Shown: positions 44,781-52,855, counted from the stretch's first letter. The stretch: 64,000 nucleotides of DNA from CAKZLS01 sp963771545 (GCA_963771545.1 CAVYTX010000004.1:124001-188000), one strand, 5' to 3'. Program-made: numbers and translations. The notes: a model not told the origin generated them from the sequence alone.

Positions 44781-45525
44781 AAGCCCGCGTCCGCGGCCGT
44801 CGGTCACGGCAAGCAAGACCCGCCTTGCTTGCCGTGACATCCATACAGGAAACCGCGAAGTCCCGCTCGTCGCCGCGACCGAGCGCGTTCATTGCCGCTC
44901 GCGTCATTCCGCGTAGCAATTCGGCCGGATCCTCGACCTCCCCGGAGGCCGTGATCGTGGCATTCCACAGCGGCTTTTCGCCCGGGACGAACATCATGAA
45001 CGAAATCGCAAAATCCGAAGGCACACCGGCGCCCGTACCGGGACCCAAGGGCACCGTCAGCTGATTTGTGACCTCTACGGGGCGGTAGCGCTCTCCTGGT
45101 GACGGTTCCGGCGGGGGGATATCCGGTGCGATATTCGGGGCGATACCCTCGCGCTCCGCCGACGGCGAAGGACTGGGCGCCGACGCAATCTTGAAACGAA
45201 GAACATGAGATCCGTCGTCCGTGACAGCGATCCCTTGCTCCGTCAATGCACGACGAATGGTATCGCGCACGGTCTCGACACGCGGTCCATCATCACCATC
45301 CAAATCCGTGTCCCGGGTTTCGATCGTGATTCCCGACGGTTGGCGCCACGTTTCGTCGGCGGACACGGCGGCCAGGTGGGCGGAACCCGACGGGGGAGTT
45401 TGTTCGGCGGACTGAGCTCGCGCTCCGGCAAGGGCAACCAGCAGTGATACGACAACAGGCCAACGCCGGAGCGCAACCGCCCGGGCGCGCTCCTCGATCA
45501 TGGGAGGAGTGTCTGTCGTTATCAC
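44605..45525 (-). CDS. exported hypothetical protein, C-terminal limit uncertain
   Basis: A secreted protein with a signal peptide (RRWPVVVSLLVALAGARAQS) and a body containing WRQPSGITIETRDTDLDGDD, VRDTIRRALTEQGIAVTDDG and a Pro-rich linker, then FAISFMMFVPGEKPLWNATI. I recognise no named family. The GTG at 45525 has GAGGAG seven bases upstream; the host-attachment stop overlaps a further GTG at 45540. After about residue 230 the frame runs through a 15-bp hairpin and antisense to the gene at 44520, with Arg/Cys-rich tail composition, so the true end is probably near 44830 and the tail may reflect an indel. Confidence 0.55.
   Translation of the reverse strand: MITTDTPPMIEERARAVALRRWPVVVSLLVALAGARAQSAEQTPPSGSAHLAAVSADETWRQPSGITIETRDTDLDGDDGPRVETVRDTIRRALTEQGIAVTDDGSHVLRFKIASAPSPSPSAEREGIAPNIAPDIPPPEPSPGERYRPVEVTNQLTVPLGPGTGAGVPSDFAISFMMFVPGEKPLWNATITASGEVEDPAELLRGMTRAAMNALGRGDERDFAVSCMDVTASKAGLACRDRRPRTRASTRSSRCGRPCRERAGHDRWRCCSAGSTPPRRAWMLWGPVPRFSHLRRGGLGRALERQ
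44803..44838. terminator. 15-bp hairpin between convergent genes
   Basis: GTCACGGCAAGCAAG and CTTGCTTGCCGTGAC pair perfectly around a 6-nt loop, 23 bp after the stop at 44780. There is no T tract, so it may be an RNA 3'-end stabiliser or a repeat rather than a classical terminator. Confidence 0.6.
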
Positions 45526-45536
45526 GGCTATGCTCC

Positions 45537-45989
45537 TCACACGGGCATCACCTTGCCAAGATGGTCCGGCAATTCACGTATCGGGATTTGGGTCAGATCT
45601 TTATTCATTTCCGCGGTCACCATCCGTTGCAACTCAACACTGAACTCGGATCGAAGGTCGCCCAGGGCCCGTGGAGGCGCGACGACGACAAGGCGGTCGA
45701 AGCTGCTATTCTTGCGCGCGGCTTCGAGAATTCCCGCGAGGTCGCGAGCGAATGCCTGTTTGGCGTGGCGTTTCGGGTCCGTCGACGGCTCCATGGCGTG
45801 CCGGCCCTCGCCCGCGCTGTCGAACGACCGGCCCGGCCGGTCGCTGGCGATGTCGCGGCTCGAAATGTTGGTGCCGATGAATTCCTGGTCCATTGCGGGG
45901 TGCAATCCCTTTCCAACGCCGCCGTTCTCGAACAGGCGCGCGCGAAATCCATCCGCGATGAGCACCCAAGTCACAATCGGTTTTGGCAT
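45537..45989 (-). CDS. host attachment family protein
   Basis: A 150-residue member of the family named for a protein required for Agrobacterium attachment to plant cells. It begins VTWVLIADGFRARLFENGGV and has FARDLAGILEAARKNSSFDR, LVVVAPPRALGDLRSEFSVE and HLGKVMPV at the end, all typical. The fold resembles archaeal release-factor-like Rossmann domains; actual biochemical function is unknown, and its wide occurrence in free-living bacteria argues against a host-specific role. The stop overlaps the next gene's possible GTG start (GTGA). Confidence 0.92.
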   Translation of the reverse strand: MPKPIVTWVLIADGFRARLFENGGVGKGLHPAMDQEFIGTNISSRDIASDRPGRSFDSAGEGRHAMEPSTDPKRHAKQAFARDLAGILEAARKNSSFDRLVVVAPPRALGDLRSEFSVELQRMVTAEMNKDLTQIPIRELPDHLGKVMPV

Positions 45990-46030
45990 GCTTAGCGTCC
46001 TACTTTTCCGCGGCGTGGAATTTACAAATA

Positions 46031-46126
46031 TTAAGCCCCATGCCCGCCCGGGTGGATGGCGACCGTGGACGTTTGTATTCCGCGATCCCTGGCGACATCA
46101 AGGATCATGGCGTAGTTCGGACTCAT
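46031..46126 (-). CDS. 31-residue micro-ORF coupled to its neighbour
   Basis: MSPNYAMILDVARDRGIQTS and 11 more residues. Its ATG overlaps the TGA of the frame upstream (ATGA) and it is preceded by GGAGGGAGCG, a good ribosome site. The composition is protein-like. It is too short to assign a family. Confidence 0.4.
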   Translation of the reverse strand: MSPNYAMILDVARDRGIQTSTVAIHPGGHGA

Positions 46127-46287
46127 CTCGCTCCCTCCAACATGATAAGGCGGTGCTCGTCGTGTTCGCCGGACGGAAAAACTCTCAACTCTTCAGCGGT
46201 GGCGAAGCACCAGCCGCTGTCGGGAATGCTTTCGTGCTCCGCCCAGGACCGCGCCACATGAGCATCGTTTGCAAGAATGAAAATCAT
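46123..46287 (-). CDS. 54-residue hypothetical protein
   Basis: Encodes MIFILANDAHVARSWAEHES, then a middle with GWCFATAEELRVFPSGEHDE, ending RLIMLEGAR. The pattern of a hydrophobic strand, Ala-rich helix and a Trp-containing strand looks like a small alpha/beta protein; similar short proteins occur in Rhodospirillales, but I cannot name a family. It is upstream of the coupled micro-ORF and the host-attachment gene on the same strand. Confidence 0.5.
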   Translation of the reverse strand: MIFILANDAHVARSWAEHESIPDSGWCFATAEELRVFPSGEHDEHRLIMLEGAR

Positions 46288-46451
46288 CGGTATTCGTCCT
46301 TCGTGCGGGTTATCGCTTCAATGAATAGATCGACGGGGTGCAGAGGACATTTAACTGAGTTAATCGAAGTCGCAAGCCGGTGCGCCGGTCGGACGTTATC
46401 GGATGGACCCATGTTGAAACGATGCTATTACAACGTCGTCACACCACGGGA

Positions 46452-46943
46452 ATGGATGGATTGGCAATGACGGCCATGCACCGGGTTGTCCTCTCGCTGT
46501 CGGTTATCGTCATCCTCATGGCGACGGTGGCGGGCGCCCGGGCCTTCGACCCCAAGAACGTGGGCATGCTGATGAACGACAACCACTGCCAGGGGTGCGA
46601 TCTGAGCGGCGCGGATCTCGCCAAGGCCGAGCTCTCCGGCGCCGGCCTCTCGGCCGCCGATCTCGGTGACGCCAACCTGAAGGGCGCTATCCTGTTGGGA
46701 GCCACCCTGAACGACGCGAACCTGAAGGGCGCCGATCTCGGCGGGGCGTATCTCAGCGACGCCACGTTCGGCGGGGCGGACCTGACCGGCGCCAACCTCC
46801 GGGGCGCCAAGCTGGACGGCGCCGATCTCAGAGGCGCCGTCGGTCTCACCCAGGCACAACTGGACCACGCCTGCGCCGGCATCGCCGGCGCCCCGTTCAA
46901 GACCCGATTGCCGGACGGCCTGACCGTCCGGCCTTGCGAATAG
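46452..46943 (+). CDS. secreted pentapeptide-repeat protein, copy B
   Basis: A paralogue of the protein at 43919. A signal peptide ending VAGARA is followed by HCQGC (again a CxxC just before the repeats) and about 16 pentapeptides such as LSGADLAKAELSGAGLSAAD. The C-terminus GLTQAQLDHACAG and final RPC align with GLTQKQLDQTC and KQC in copy A. Starts at 46452, 46467 and 46476 are all possible. Shared cysteines at three equivalent places suggest conserved disulfides in the periplasm. Confidence 0.9.
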   Translation: MDGLAMTAMHRVVLSLSVIVILMATVAGARAFDPKNVGMLMNDNHCQGCDLSGADLAKAELSGAGLSAADLGDANLKGAILLGATLNDANLKGADLGGAYLSDATFGGADLTGANLRGAKLDGADLRGAVGLTQAQLDHACAGIAGAPFKTRLPDGLTVRPCE

Positions 46944-46956
46944 CGAATAAACCTAG

Positions 46957-47213
46957 TGGTCTGGACCCAACATATGGCACCCCTACGACGGCCTTCCGAG
47001 TTTCCGTGGCTAGGCGCGTTGCGCGGCGTGATGCTGTCGCAGCGCCGCGCAACGCCGCCAGGGGGCTCGAAAGGCCGCCCGAAGGGTCGCGTTTCCCACT
47101 CCCTCGGGGCGTCGGAAGCGCTTGACGGTGGGGCTACCATCGCCGGCGCGCGCCCTCCTGCCGAGGGAGTGGGAAACGCGATCGTATGGGTACCATATGT
47201 TGGATCCAGACCA
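46957..47213. mobile_element. MITE-like nested palindrome element (257 bp)
   Basis: The ends TGGTCTGGACCCAACATATGG (split: first 20 bases TGGTCTGGACCCAACATATG) and their mirror at 47193-47213 match at 20 of 21 positions. Inside are a perfect 20-bp inverted repeat at 47088-47107/47161-47180 and a perfect 13-bp one at 47016-47028/47043-47055. No convincing protein is encoded. The nested arms suggest a non-autonomous element or a highly folded RNA. Confidence 0.7.
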
Positions 47214-47240
47214 CCAGATACCAGACGAAGGACAGACGCC

Positions 47241-47708
47241 ATGAAAAAAGTGAAACCGGGAATTCAGCCTTTGTTGGCAGCGAAATCATGGGCGGTCGTC
47301 GCCGGAATGTGCCTCATGGCCGCCGGTTGCCAGACCATCGAGGAAGAACGGGCGGTCGACGCCGAGGCGCTGTTGCAGCAAGCCGGCTTCCAGGTGCGGT
47401 ACGCCGACTCGGCGGAGCGCCTCCAGCATGTGAAGGCCCTGGAGCAGCGCTCGTTCGTCAAGAAAGTCCGCGACGGCCAGCCGTACTACGTGTACGCCGA
47501 CGCCCAGGGCTGCAAGTGCCTGTATTACGGAACCCAGGCGGAGTATCAGCAATACCGCATCCTCGAAAACGATCAAGAAGTGGCCGAGGGCGAGCGGCTC
47601 AACGACGTGATCAACAACGCCAACGCCGAAATGTATTACAGTCTGTGGGCGGGGGAAGACGCCATGCCCAATACGCCACCACCGCCGGGCGTCCTTCCCG
47701 GCGTGTAA
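47241..47708 (+). CDS. lipoprotein of unknown function
   Basis: A 155-residue precursor with lipobox MAAGC (Cys ~30). The mature part has AEALLQQAGFQVRYADSAER, a basic-aromatic QPYYVYADAQGCKCLYYGTQ with CKC, and a Pro-rich end NTPPPPGVLPGV. The core AGFxxRxADTxxR...L..LPPxxxV resembles a small lipoprotein family of Alphaproteobacteria. The ATG at 47241 follows GAAGGACAGACGCC. It starts just after the palindromic element. Confidence 0.8.
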   Translation: MKKVKPGIQPLLAAKSWAVVAGMCLMAAGCQTIEEERAVDAEALLQQAGFQVRYADSAERLQHVKALEQRSFVKKVRDGQPYYVYADAQGCKCLYYGTQAEYQQYRILENDQEVAEGERLNDVINNANAEMYYSLWAGEDAMPNTPPPPGVLPGV

Positions 47709-47759
47709 CATGATTCGTATTCGACGCCCGCCCGCGCGCACGGAGGAGGAATCCCGCCC

Positions 47760-48542
47760 ATGACCCTCTCGGGCAAGACAGCCATCGTCACCGGCTCCAC
47801 CAGCGGCATCGGCCTCGGCATCGCCCAGGGGTTCGCCGACGCCGGCATCAACATCGTCATGAACGGCCTGGGCAATCTCGACGACATCGAGCGCCACCGC
47901 GAAACCATCGCCGCCCGAAACGTCCGTTGCGTTTACGACCCCGCCGATATGTCCAAGCCGGACGAGGTCGTCGCCATGGTCGAGCGGGCCGCCGCCGAGT
48001 TCGGCTCCGTCGACATTGTCGTCAACAACGCCGGCATCCAGACCGTCAGCCCGGTGGAGGACTTTCCGCCCGAACGTTGGGACCTGATCATCGCCATCAA
48101 CATGTCGTCCGCCTTCCACACCACGCGAACCGCCGTCCCGCACATGAAGGCCCGCGGCTGGGGCCGGATCATCAACATCGCCTCGGCCCACGGCCTGGTG
48201 GCGTCGCCGTTCAAGACCGCGTACGTGACGGCCAAGCACGGCATCGTCGGCTTCACCAAGACCGTCGCTCTCGAGGTCGCGCAGAACGGCATCACCGTCA
48301 ACGCCATTTGCCCCGGCTACGTCAAGACGCCGCTGGTGGAAAGCCAGATCCCCGATACCGCCAAGGCCCGCGGCATGACCGAGGACCAGGTCGTGCGCGA
48401 CGTTTTGTTGGCCGCGCAGTGGACCAAGAAGTTCGTCACCGTCGAACAACTCGCCGGCACCGCGTTATTTCTGTGCTCGGACGCCGCCGAAAACATCACC
48501 GGCATCGCGCTCCCCGTCGACGGCGGCTGGACGGCGGCCTGA
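47760..48542 (+). CDS. bdhA: 3-hydroxybutyrate dehydrogenase
   Basis: A 260-residue short-chain dehydrogenase that interconverts 3-hydroxybutyrate and acetoacetate, in PHB or ketone use. It has the NAD-binding TGSTSGIGLGIAQ, NNAGIQTVSPVEDFPPERW, the catalytic S-Y-K with YVTAKHGIVGFTKT, and the family-typical ICPGYVKTPLVESQIPDTAK. The last is diagnostic of BdhA rather than general SDRs. The ATG follows GGAGGAATCCCGCCC. It is followed by a strong terminator. Confidence 0.93.
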   Translation: MTLSGKTAIVTGSTSGIGLGIAQGFADAGINIVMNGLGNLDDIERHRETIAARNVRCVYDPADMSKPDEVVAMVERAAAEFGSVDIVVNNAGIQTVSPVEDFPPERWDLIIAINMSSAFHTTRTAVPHMKARGWGRIINIASAHGLVASPFKTAYVTAKHGIVGFTKTVALEVAQNGITVNAICPGYVKTPLVESQIPDTAKARGMTEDQVVRDVLLAAQWTKKFVTVEQLAGTALFLCSDAAENITGIALPVDGGWTAA

Positions 48543-48630
48543 CGGCTTCCCGCCGGAGGCCGACTGCCCGCCGGGGGGCGACTATTCATCGGAAGACGGG
48601 GATGTTTACCCGGTTTTCAGTTCATAGAAA

Positions 48631-48659
48631 AACGGGGCGCCGCTAGGCGGCGCCCCGTT
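48631..48659. terminator. bidirectional terminator between bdhA and the OmpA-family gene
   Basis: AACGGGGCGCCGC/GCGGCGCCCCGTT is a perfect 13-bp stem with a TAG loop, with A-rich flank on the left and T on the right. It serves both convergent genes. Confidence 0.88.
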
Positions 48660-48690
48660 TCCAGTCTCAAGGACCGCTGATCGTCGGAGA

Positions 48691-49539
48691 CTACATGGCC
48701 GGCTTGTTGACCACGATCTCCGCGCGACGGTTCTGCGGTTCCGCCACGCCGTCACCGGTCGGGACCAGCGGAGATTCCTCGCCGCGGGATTCGGTGGTGA
48801 TGGCGCTTGGGCTGACGCCATCCGCCATGAGCTGGTTGGCAACGGCATCGGCCCGCTGCTGACCGAGTCGGAAGTTGAACTCCGCCGAACCAACGGTGTC
48901 GGTGTTGCCGATCACGTGGACGGTGGCGCCCTGCGTGATGCCGCCGGCCGCCGAATTCACGATGTCCATGGCTTCGGGCGTCAGATTGTACTTGGCGAAG
49001 TCAAAGAACACCAGGTAGCTCCCCGGAGGCACGGCCGCGACCGGCGCCGGCGCCGCTAAGGCGGCTTCGACGTTGGCCATGGCTGTCATATAGGCACTGC
49101 GGCAGGCTTCGATGTGCTTCTCTTGAATGTTCTCCGTAGCCTGCTCGATCCAGCAGTCGTACATCGCCTGGGCGCGCGCCGCGTCGGCGGGTGCCTTGGT
49201 GCGGCCGCTGCTATCCAACGCCGTCACCAGTCGCTGCCGTTGGGTTGTCAGTTCCGCTTTGTACTTGTCGGGTAAAAGTTGGCGCAACTCAGGCAAATCG
49301 GGCTGGGTTGGATTGCCTTCGGCGGCCGCCATGGCGCGCCTGGCGTAGGCGTCGGCATCCTTGTTGTCGCCCAATTCCTTCTCCACCTGAGACAGACCGA
49401 TATACTGTTGAGCTAAATTGCTGTCGAACGAGGTTCCTGTCGGCGAAACGCTGCCCAGCTGGTTCATTGGCCTATTGGCACAACCGGCAAGGGCGACGAC
49501 GGCGGCGGTGAGAACCGCGAATTTCGCTGTCTTATTCAT
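48691..49539 (-). CDS. OmpA-family peptidoglycan-associated lipoprotein
   Basis: A 282-residue precursor with lipobox VALAGC and an Ala-rich helical middle that includes CWIEQATENIQEKHIEACRS. The C-terminal OmpA domain has VFFDFAKYNLTPEAMDIVNS, VIGNTDTVGSAEFNFRLGQQ, RADAVANQL and QNRRAEIVV, with the Asp and Arg that bind diaminopimelate. It should tether the outer membrane to peptidoglycan. The ATG at 49539 follows a GAGAGTAGAGACG leader. Confidence 0.92.
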   Translation of the reverse strand: MNKTAKFAVLTAAVVALAGCANRPMNQLGSVSPTGTSFDSNLAQQYIGLSQVEKELGDNKDADAYARRAMAAAEGNPTQPDLPELRQLLPDKYKAELTTQRQRLVTALDSSGRTKAPADAARAQAMYDCWIEQATENIQEKHIEACRSAYMTAMANVEAALAAPAPVAAVPPGSYLVFFDFAKYNLTPEAMDIVNSAAGGITQGATVHVIGNTDTVGSAEFNFRLGQQRADAVANQLMADGVSPSAITTESRGEESPLVPTGDGVAEPQNRRAEIVVNKPAM

Positions 49540-49634
49540 CGTCTCTACTCTCCCACATAGCAATGCTGTCGGCTGGCGCGATCACGCATTCGATCGACAC
49601 TGTGCCCCGGCATGGCCACGTTGTTTTCCCTTGC

Positions 49635-50168
49635 CTAGAAATTGAAGCCGACACCAACGGTGTAATTCAGTACGGCATCGTCGAAAGCTTCGTTGAAAGT
49701 CGGCGTGTAGGATGCACCCACGTCGATGAACGTGGCCTCGGCGACATAGTACTTCACGCCGCCCCTGAAGCCCCAAAGACCTTCGGTGTCAATGTCTTTG
49801 TTGCCATAGAGTATGCCGACAGTGAGACCGACGTACGGCCGCCAGCGGTTCAGGGGAGCGACAAAATCGATAAAGGCGGAAGACGTACCGGCTATCGTAT
49901 CGCTCACGTCGGAGCCGACACCGAAGGCGACAGACTGTTGGAATCCAGGTTCGAGCCAATCGAGCCAATACCAACCGAGGCTGCCCGTCGCACCAAATGC
50001 GTTGGCATCGAAACTGTTTGTGGATGTGCCGCTACCGGACAGCTTCACTTCGAAGTCGCCGGCGCTGGGGCCGACTTCCGGGGTATACGGTGGCGTGGTC
50101 GCCGACTGCGCGAATGCCGTTGACGATGTCAACGCGATCACCGGCAGTGCCAGCAGAAACTTTTTCAT
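49635..50168 (-). CDS. outer-membrane beta-barrel protein
   Basis: A 177-residue precursor with signal MKKFLLALPVIALTSSTAFA and a mature part of about 155 residues with alternating strands (FEVKLSGSGTSTNSFDANAF, FGATGSLGWYWL, VGLTVGILYGNKD) and a terminal TVGVGFNF with the C-terminal Phe needed for Bam insertion. It looks like an 8-strand OmpW/OmpX-like barrel. Function unknown. The Shine-Dalgarno AAGGAGAGGACACC precedes the ATG. Confidence 0.85.
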   Translation of the reverse strand: MKKFLLALPVIALTSSTAFAQSATTPPYTPEVGPSAGDFEVKLSGSGTSTNSFDANAFGATGSLGWYWLDWLEPGFQQSVAFGVGSDVSDTIAGTSSAFIDFVAPLNRWRPYVGLTVGILYGNKDIDTEGLWGFRGGVKYYVAEATFIDVGASYTPTFNEAFDDAVLNYTVGVGFNF

Positions 50169-50521
50169 GGTGTCCTCTCCTTGCTCGCGCGTTTAACCCA
50201 CTTGGACTGGGATGCTCTGAACACACTGAAACCGTCTTCAGTGTGCTGTCGTATGCTTCGGGATCATTGCGTTTTTTTCTCATTATAGCCACGTGGTAGA
50301 TCGCTTTATGAAAAGAATATAAACGAGTGTTGCGCCTTTGCCACATGCTCGTATTAGATTTAACGACCCCTTTGGATCGCGAGCTGGTTGCAATGCCGAC
50401 TTGCGCGAACCCCTCGATCAGTACCGGGGTCACCCATTGGGCGGTTCGACAAGCGGGAAAATACATTTCTGCCGGCGCGGCAACGGCTAGCGGGCCGGTC
50501 GACATCGGCTCGAGGTCGTGC
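50169..50521 (-). other. region upstream of the beta-barrel gene, no gene
   Basis: The interval is AT-rich at 50265-50345 and should contain the promoter of the minus-strand barrel gene. I see no credible coding frame here. Confidence 0.45.
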
Positions 50522-50550
50522 CTGGGGCACGGAACTGTGATGGTCGGCAC
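50522..50550 (+). repeat. dispersed repeat, second copy
   Basis: CTGGGGCACGGAACTGTGAT followed by GGTCGGCAC matches the minus strand at 22468-22495 with a few changes. It lies ~85 bp before the C45-family gene. Confidence 0.6.
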
Positions 50551-50634
50551 TAAACCCAAAAGCGATGCGCCTTGACGAACCAAACCCGGCGATGGATCCT
50601 GAACGGAAATGGGAGGCGCCGAATACCATGAAGC

Positions 50635-51663
50635 ATGTCCACTAGCGCAAAATCGCTTGGGTGGCTTCGCGCGTCGGGCACGCCGTACGACATCGGACGC
50701 GTTCTGGGCCACAAGGGAAGGAACGCGGTCCATGGGCGTTTGATTCCGACCGGCTCCTGGAAACAACTGACCGATTCCCGATACGCTCCCGCGACCCGGC
50801 GCATGATGCGCCATACCAAAGCGGCATACCCATGGATCCATGCTGAAATCGAAGGAATGGCCGACGGGTTGGGCGTGGCGTTCGACGACGTTTTTGCCTG
50901 GAATTGCCGGGGTGATTTGCTTTCCGAGGCGCCAGACGGATGCACGACGGTTCAGATCCCCGGCGCCATGCCAATCGTCGCCCATAACGAGGACGGCCCG
51001 GCGGCTCTCGACGGGCATTGTTTCATCGCCGAAGTTTCTCTGATCGGACGGAGCGGCTTCCTTTCGTTTTGCTATCCTGGGTCGATCTGCGGGCATACCT
51101 TCGCCGTGACCGACAAAGGCCTGGTGACGGCCGTGGATAATCTACGTCTTAAGCATGTCAGGCCGGAAGTTCCGCGCATGGTGCTGTCGCGCGCCGTCCT
51201 GGACGCGGACACGCTCGACGCGGTCCCGGCGATCCTGCGGGAGGCGCCTGCCAGCGGCGGTTACCATCTCGCCGTTGCTCAAGCCGGTGATCCACGTGTG
51301 ATGAGCATTGAGTACGGGGATGGCCGGGTGGCCGCGCGCGATATCGTTGAGCCGTCCGTCCATGTGAACCACGCCCTCCTCATCGCAAAGAAAGGCGTGG
51401 AGCAAATCATCACCGCGTCTTCGCGGGACCGCCACGCGCGCGGGAACGCGCTGCTCTCGAGCGACTGTCGCGATCCCTTGGCGATTTTGCGCGATACGGG
51501 TGGATCGGGATGGCCAATCTGGCGGCGCAACGCCGATGATCCGGACCGCGAAAATACCCTGGCCTCGGCTGTCTTTCGCGTTCAATCGGATAAAGTCCGA
51601 TGGTCTTTTTATCACGGTGCATCGGATGCGCCGGTCTATGCCTCCGAAGAAATCTCAAAGTGA
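50635..51663 (+). CDS. C45-family peptidase / acyl-CoA:6-aminopenicillanate acyltransferase-like protein
   Basis: A 342-residue Ntn-hydrolase of family C45. Auto-cleavage should occur before Cys103 in DGCTTVQIPG, which becomes the nucleophile; this is followed by AHNEDGPAALDG as in the family. The upstream FDDVFAWNCRGDLLSEAPDG is the expected propeptide end. Bacterial members are probably amidases or acylases of unknown substrate; no penicillin pathway is implied. No signal peptide is seen, so it is probably cytoplasmic. Confidence 0.88.
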   Translation: MSTSAKSLGWLRASGTPYDIGRVLGHKGRNAVHGRLIPTGSWKQLTDSRYAPATRRMMRHTKAAYPWIHAEIEGMADGLGVAFDDVFAWNCRGDLLSEAPDGCTTVQIPGAMPIVAHNEDGPAALDGHCFIAEVSLIGRSGFLSFCYPGSICGHTFAVTDKGLVTAVDNLRLKHVRPEVPRMVLSRAVLDADTLDAVPAILREAPASGGYHLAVAQAGDPRVMSIEYGDGRVAARDIVEPSVHVNHALLIAKKGVEQIITASSRDRHARGNALLSSDCRDPLAILRDTGGSGWPIWRRNADDPDRENTLASAVFRVQSDKVRWSFYHGASDAPVYASEEISK

Positions 51664-51771
51664 GCGAACGGTTTTGTCATTCGGCGTTCCACCGCCGGCT
51701 TTGTAGGACAGCGGCCGGTGCTGGGGTCGCGGATGGTCACGCCCGCCTCGATCCCCCGATCCCGTGTGGTA

Positions 51772-52107
51772 TCACGGCCCTTTTGCCAGAAAGTTCACGC
51801 CGAAGCCGAGTCCGATCAGAGTAATCCCCAAAGCATTCAGCCAGGCCCTTTTCCAGGAAAACGGGACGTAACCTTCGCTCGTGGGCAAGGGTTTTCCGTC
51901 GGGGCCGAATACCGTTCCTTGCATTCGGATCAGGACATCCCAAGCAATATCGGAAGCGGTCGGAAGGAACAGCGCCAGAGTCCCCAGTATACCGAAGATG
52001 TCACCGACGAATGGCCATCGAGGGGCCACGAAATGCGCGCCCTGCCAAACGATTCCAATGCAAATCAGCCAAAATAGAGAGGTGGTGAGGAAATGACGTC
52101 CAGCCAT
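51772..52107 (-). CDS. small membrane protein
   Basis: A 111-residue protein with three hydrophobic stretches: residues ~7-25 (TTSLFWLICIGIVWQGAHFV), ~33-50 (FVGDIFGILGTLALFLPT) and ~90-107 (ALGITLIGLGFGVNFLA). I recognise no family. It starts 6 bp after the stop of the HTH gene on the same strand, so it may be co-transcribed with the possible toxin-antitoxin pair. Confidence 0.65.
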   Translation of the reverse strand: MAGRHFLTTSLFWLICIGIVWQGAHFVAPRWPFVGDIFGILGTLALFLPTASDIAWDVLIRMQGTVFGPDGKPLPTSEGYVPFSWKRAWLNALGITLIGLGFGVNFLAKGP

Positions 52108-52113
52108 GCGTCC

Positions 52114-52845
52114 TCAGAAATCGCTCAGGTCAAGAGGTTCCGCGATCGTCTTACGAAAATCAGATGCGCTCAAAGCCGAAGTGATGTCGACCATGGTTAT
52201 GTTCTTGAGCAACGGTTCATAGTGCTCGTTTGGAACAGTAACCTGCACGTCGAAATCGCGGCCGGGACGGGATGAAGCGTCCTCTCGCACGCTGGCCAGC
52301 TCGTGGAGGAATCCAAGGATGAATCCCTTGCGCTTCTGGCGGTCCAGTGACGACTGGCGCAGCAAGTTGTTCAGGGCGTGCAGCGCCTCCAGGACACCCT
52401 TGGCTTCAACGCCGGCGAATTCTTGGCCTTCGATGACCAGTCGCATCTTCGCTTTCTGATCCAGCTCTTCCTGATCTTCCCGAAGGTCGGCATCGGACCG
52501 CTCATCTGAAGACGAGATCACTTCTTCCAAGGAAGTACCGCATACGGCCAAGTAGGTTCGCAATGTTCCCAGACGTGTGCCGGGCCCCAGTCCATTCTCC
52601 AGGCGCGAAACCTCACTTTGGCTTGTTCCCATGGCGGAAGCGACCTTGGCTTGGTTTTCAACGGCTGCCTTTCGGCGGGCGATCATCCGCTGCCGCAGAC
52701 GCACGTACCAAAACGCGTCGGCGGCTTCGCCGGCCGACATGGTTTCGCCGGTAAAGTACTTATAGGCTTCAGCGGCGTCTTGAAACGGTTCCGTCCGCTG
52801 CGCGGGCGCGCCCTTGCCAATGGGGATCGAAGCTTTTTCAGGCAT
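52114..52845 (-). CDS. XRE-family HTH regulator, candidate antitoxin
   Basis: A 243-residue protein with an N-terminal Ala-rich part and an XRE helix-turn-helix at about residues 55-115, seen in ENQAKVASAMGTSQSEVSRL and ENGLG. Beyond it lie charged helices and AKMRLVIEGQEFAGVEAKGV. It is much longer than a typical HigA, so extra function is likely. It starts 10 bp after the upstream 151-residue gene ends, as in toxin-antitoxin pairs with the toxin first. Confidence 0.8.
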   Translation of the reverse strand: MPEKASIPIGKGAPAQRTEPFQDAAEAYKYFTGETMSAGEAADAFWYVRLRQRMIARRKAAVENQAKVASAMGTSQSEVSRLENGLGPGTRLGTLRTYLAVCGTSLEEVISSSDERSDADLREDQEELDQKAKMRLVIEGQEFAGVEAKGVLEALHALNNLLRQSSLDRQKRKGFILGFLHELASVREDASSRPGRDFDVQVTVPNEHYEPLLKNITMVDITSALSASDFRKTIAEPLDLSDF

Positions 52846-52855
52846 CTGATTGTTC

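Noticed and set aside
48646..48646. Frameshift in bdhA or PurH
   Set aside because: Both read through with normal lengths and intact motifs.
50327..50575. An 82-codon plus-strand frame
   Set aside because: It runs through the dispersed repeat and its translation has no protein-like features.
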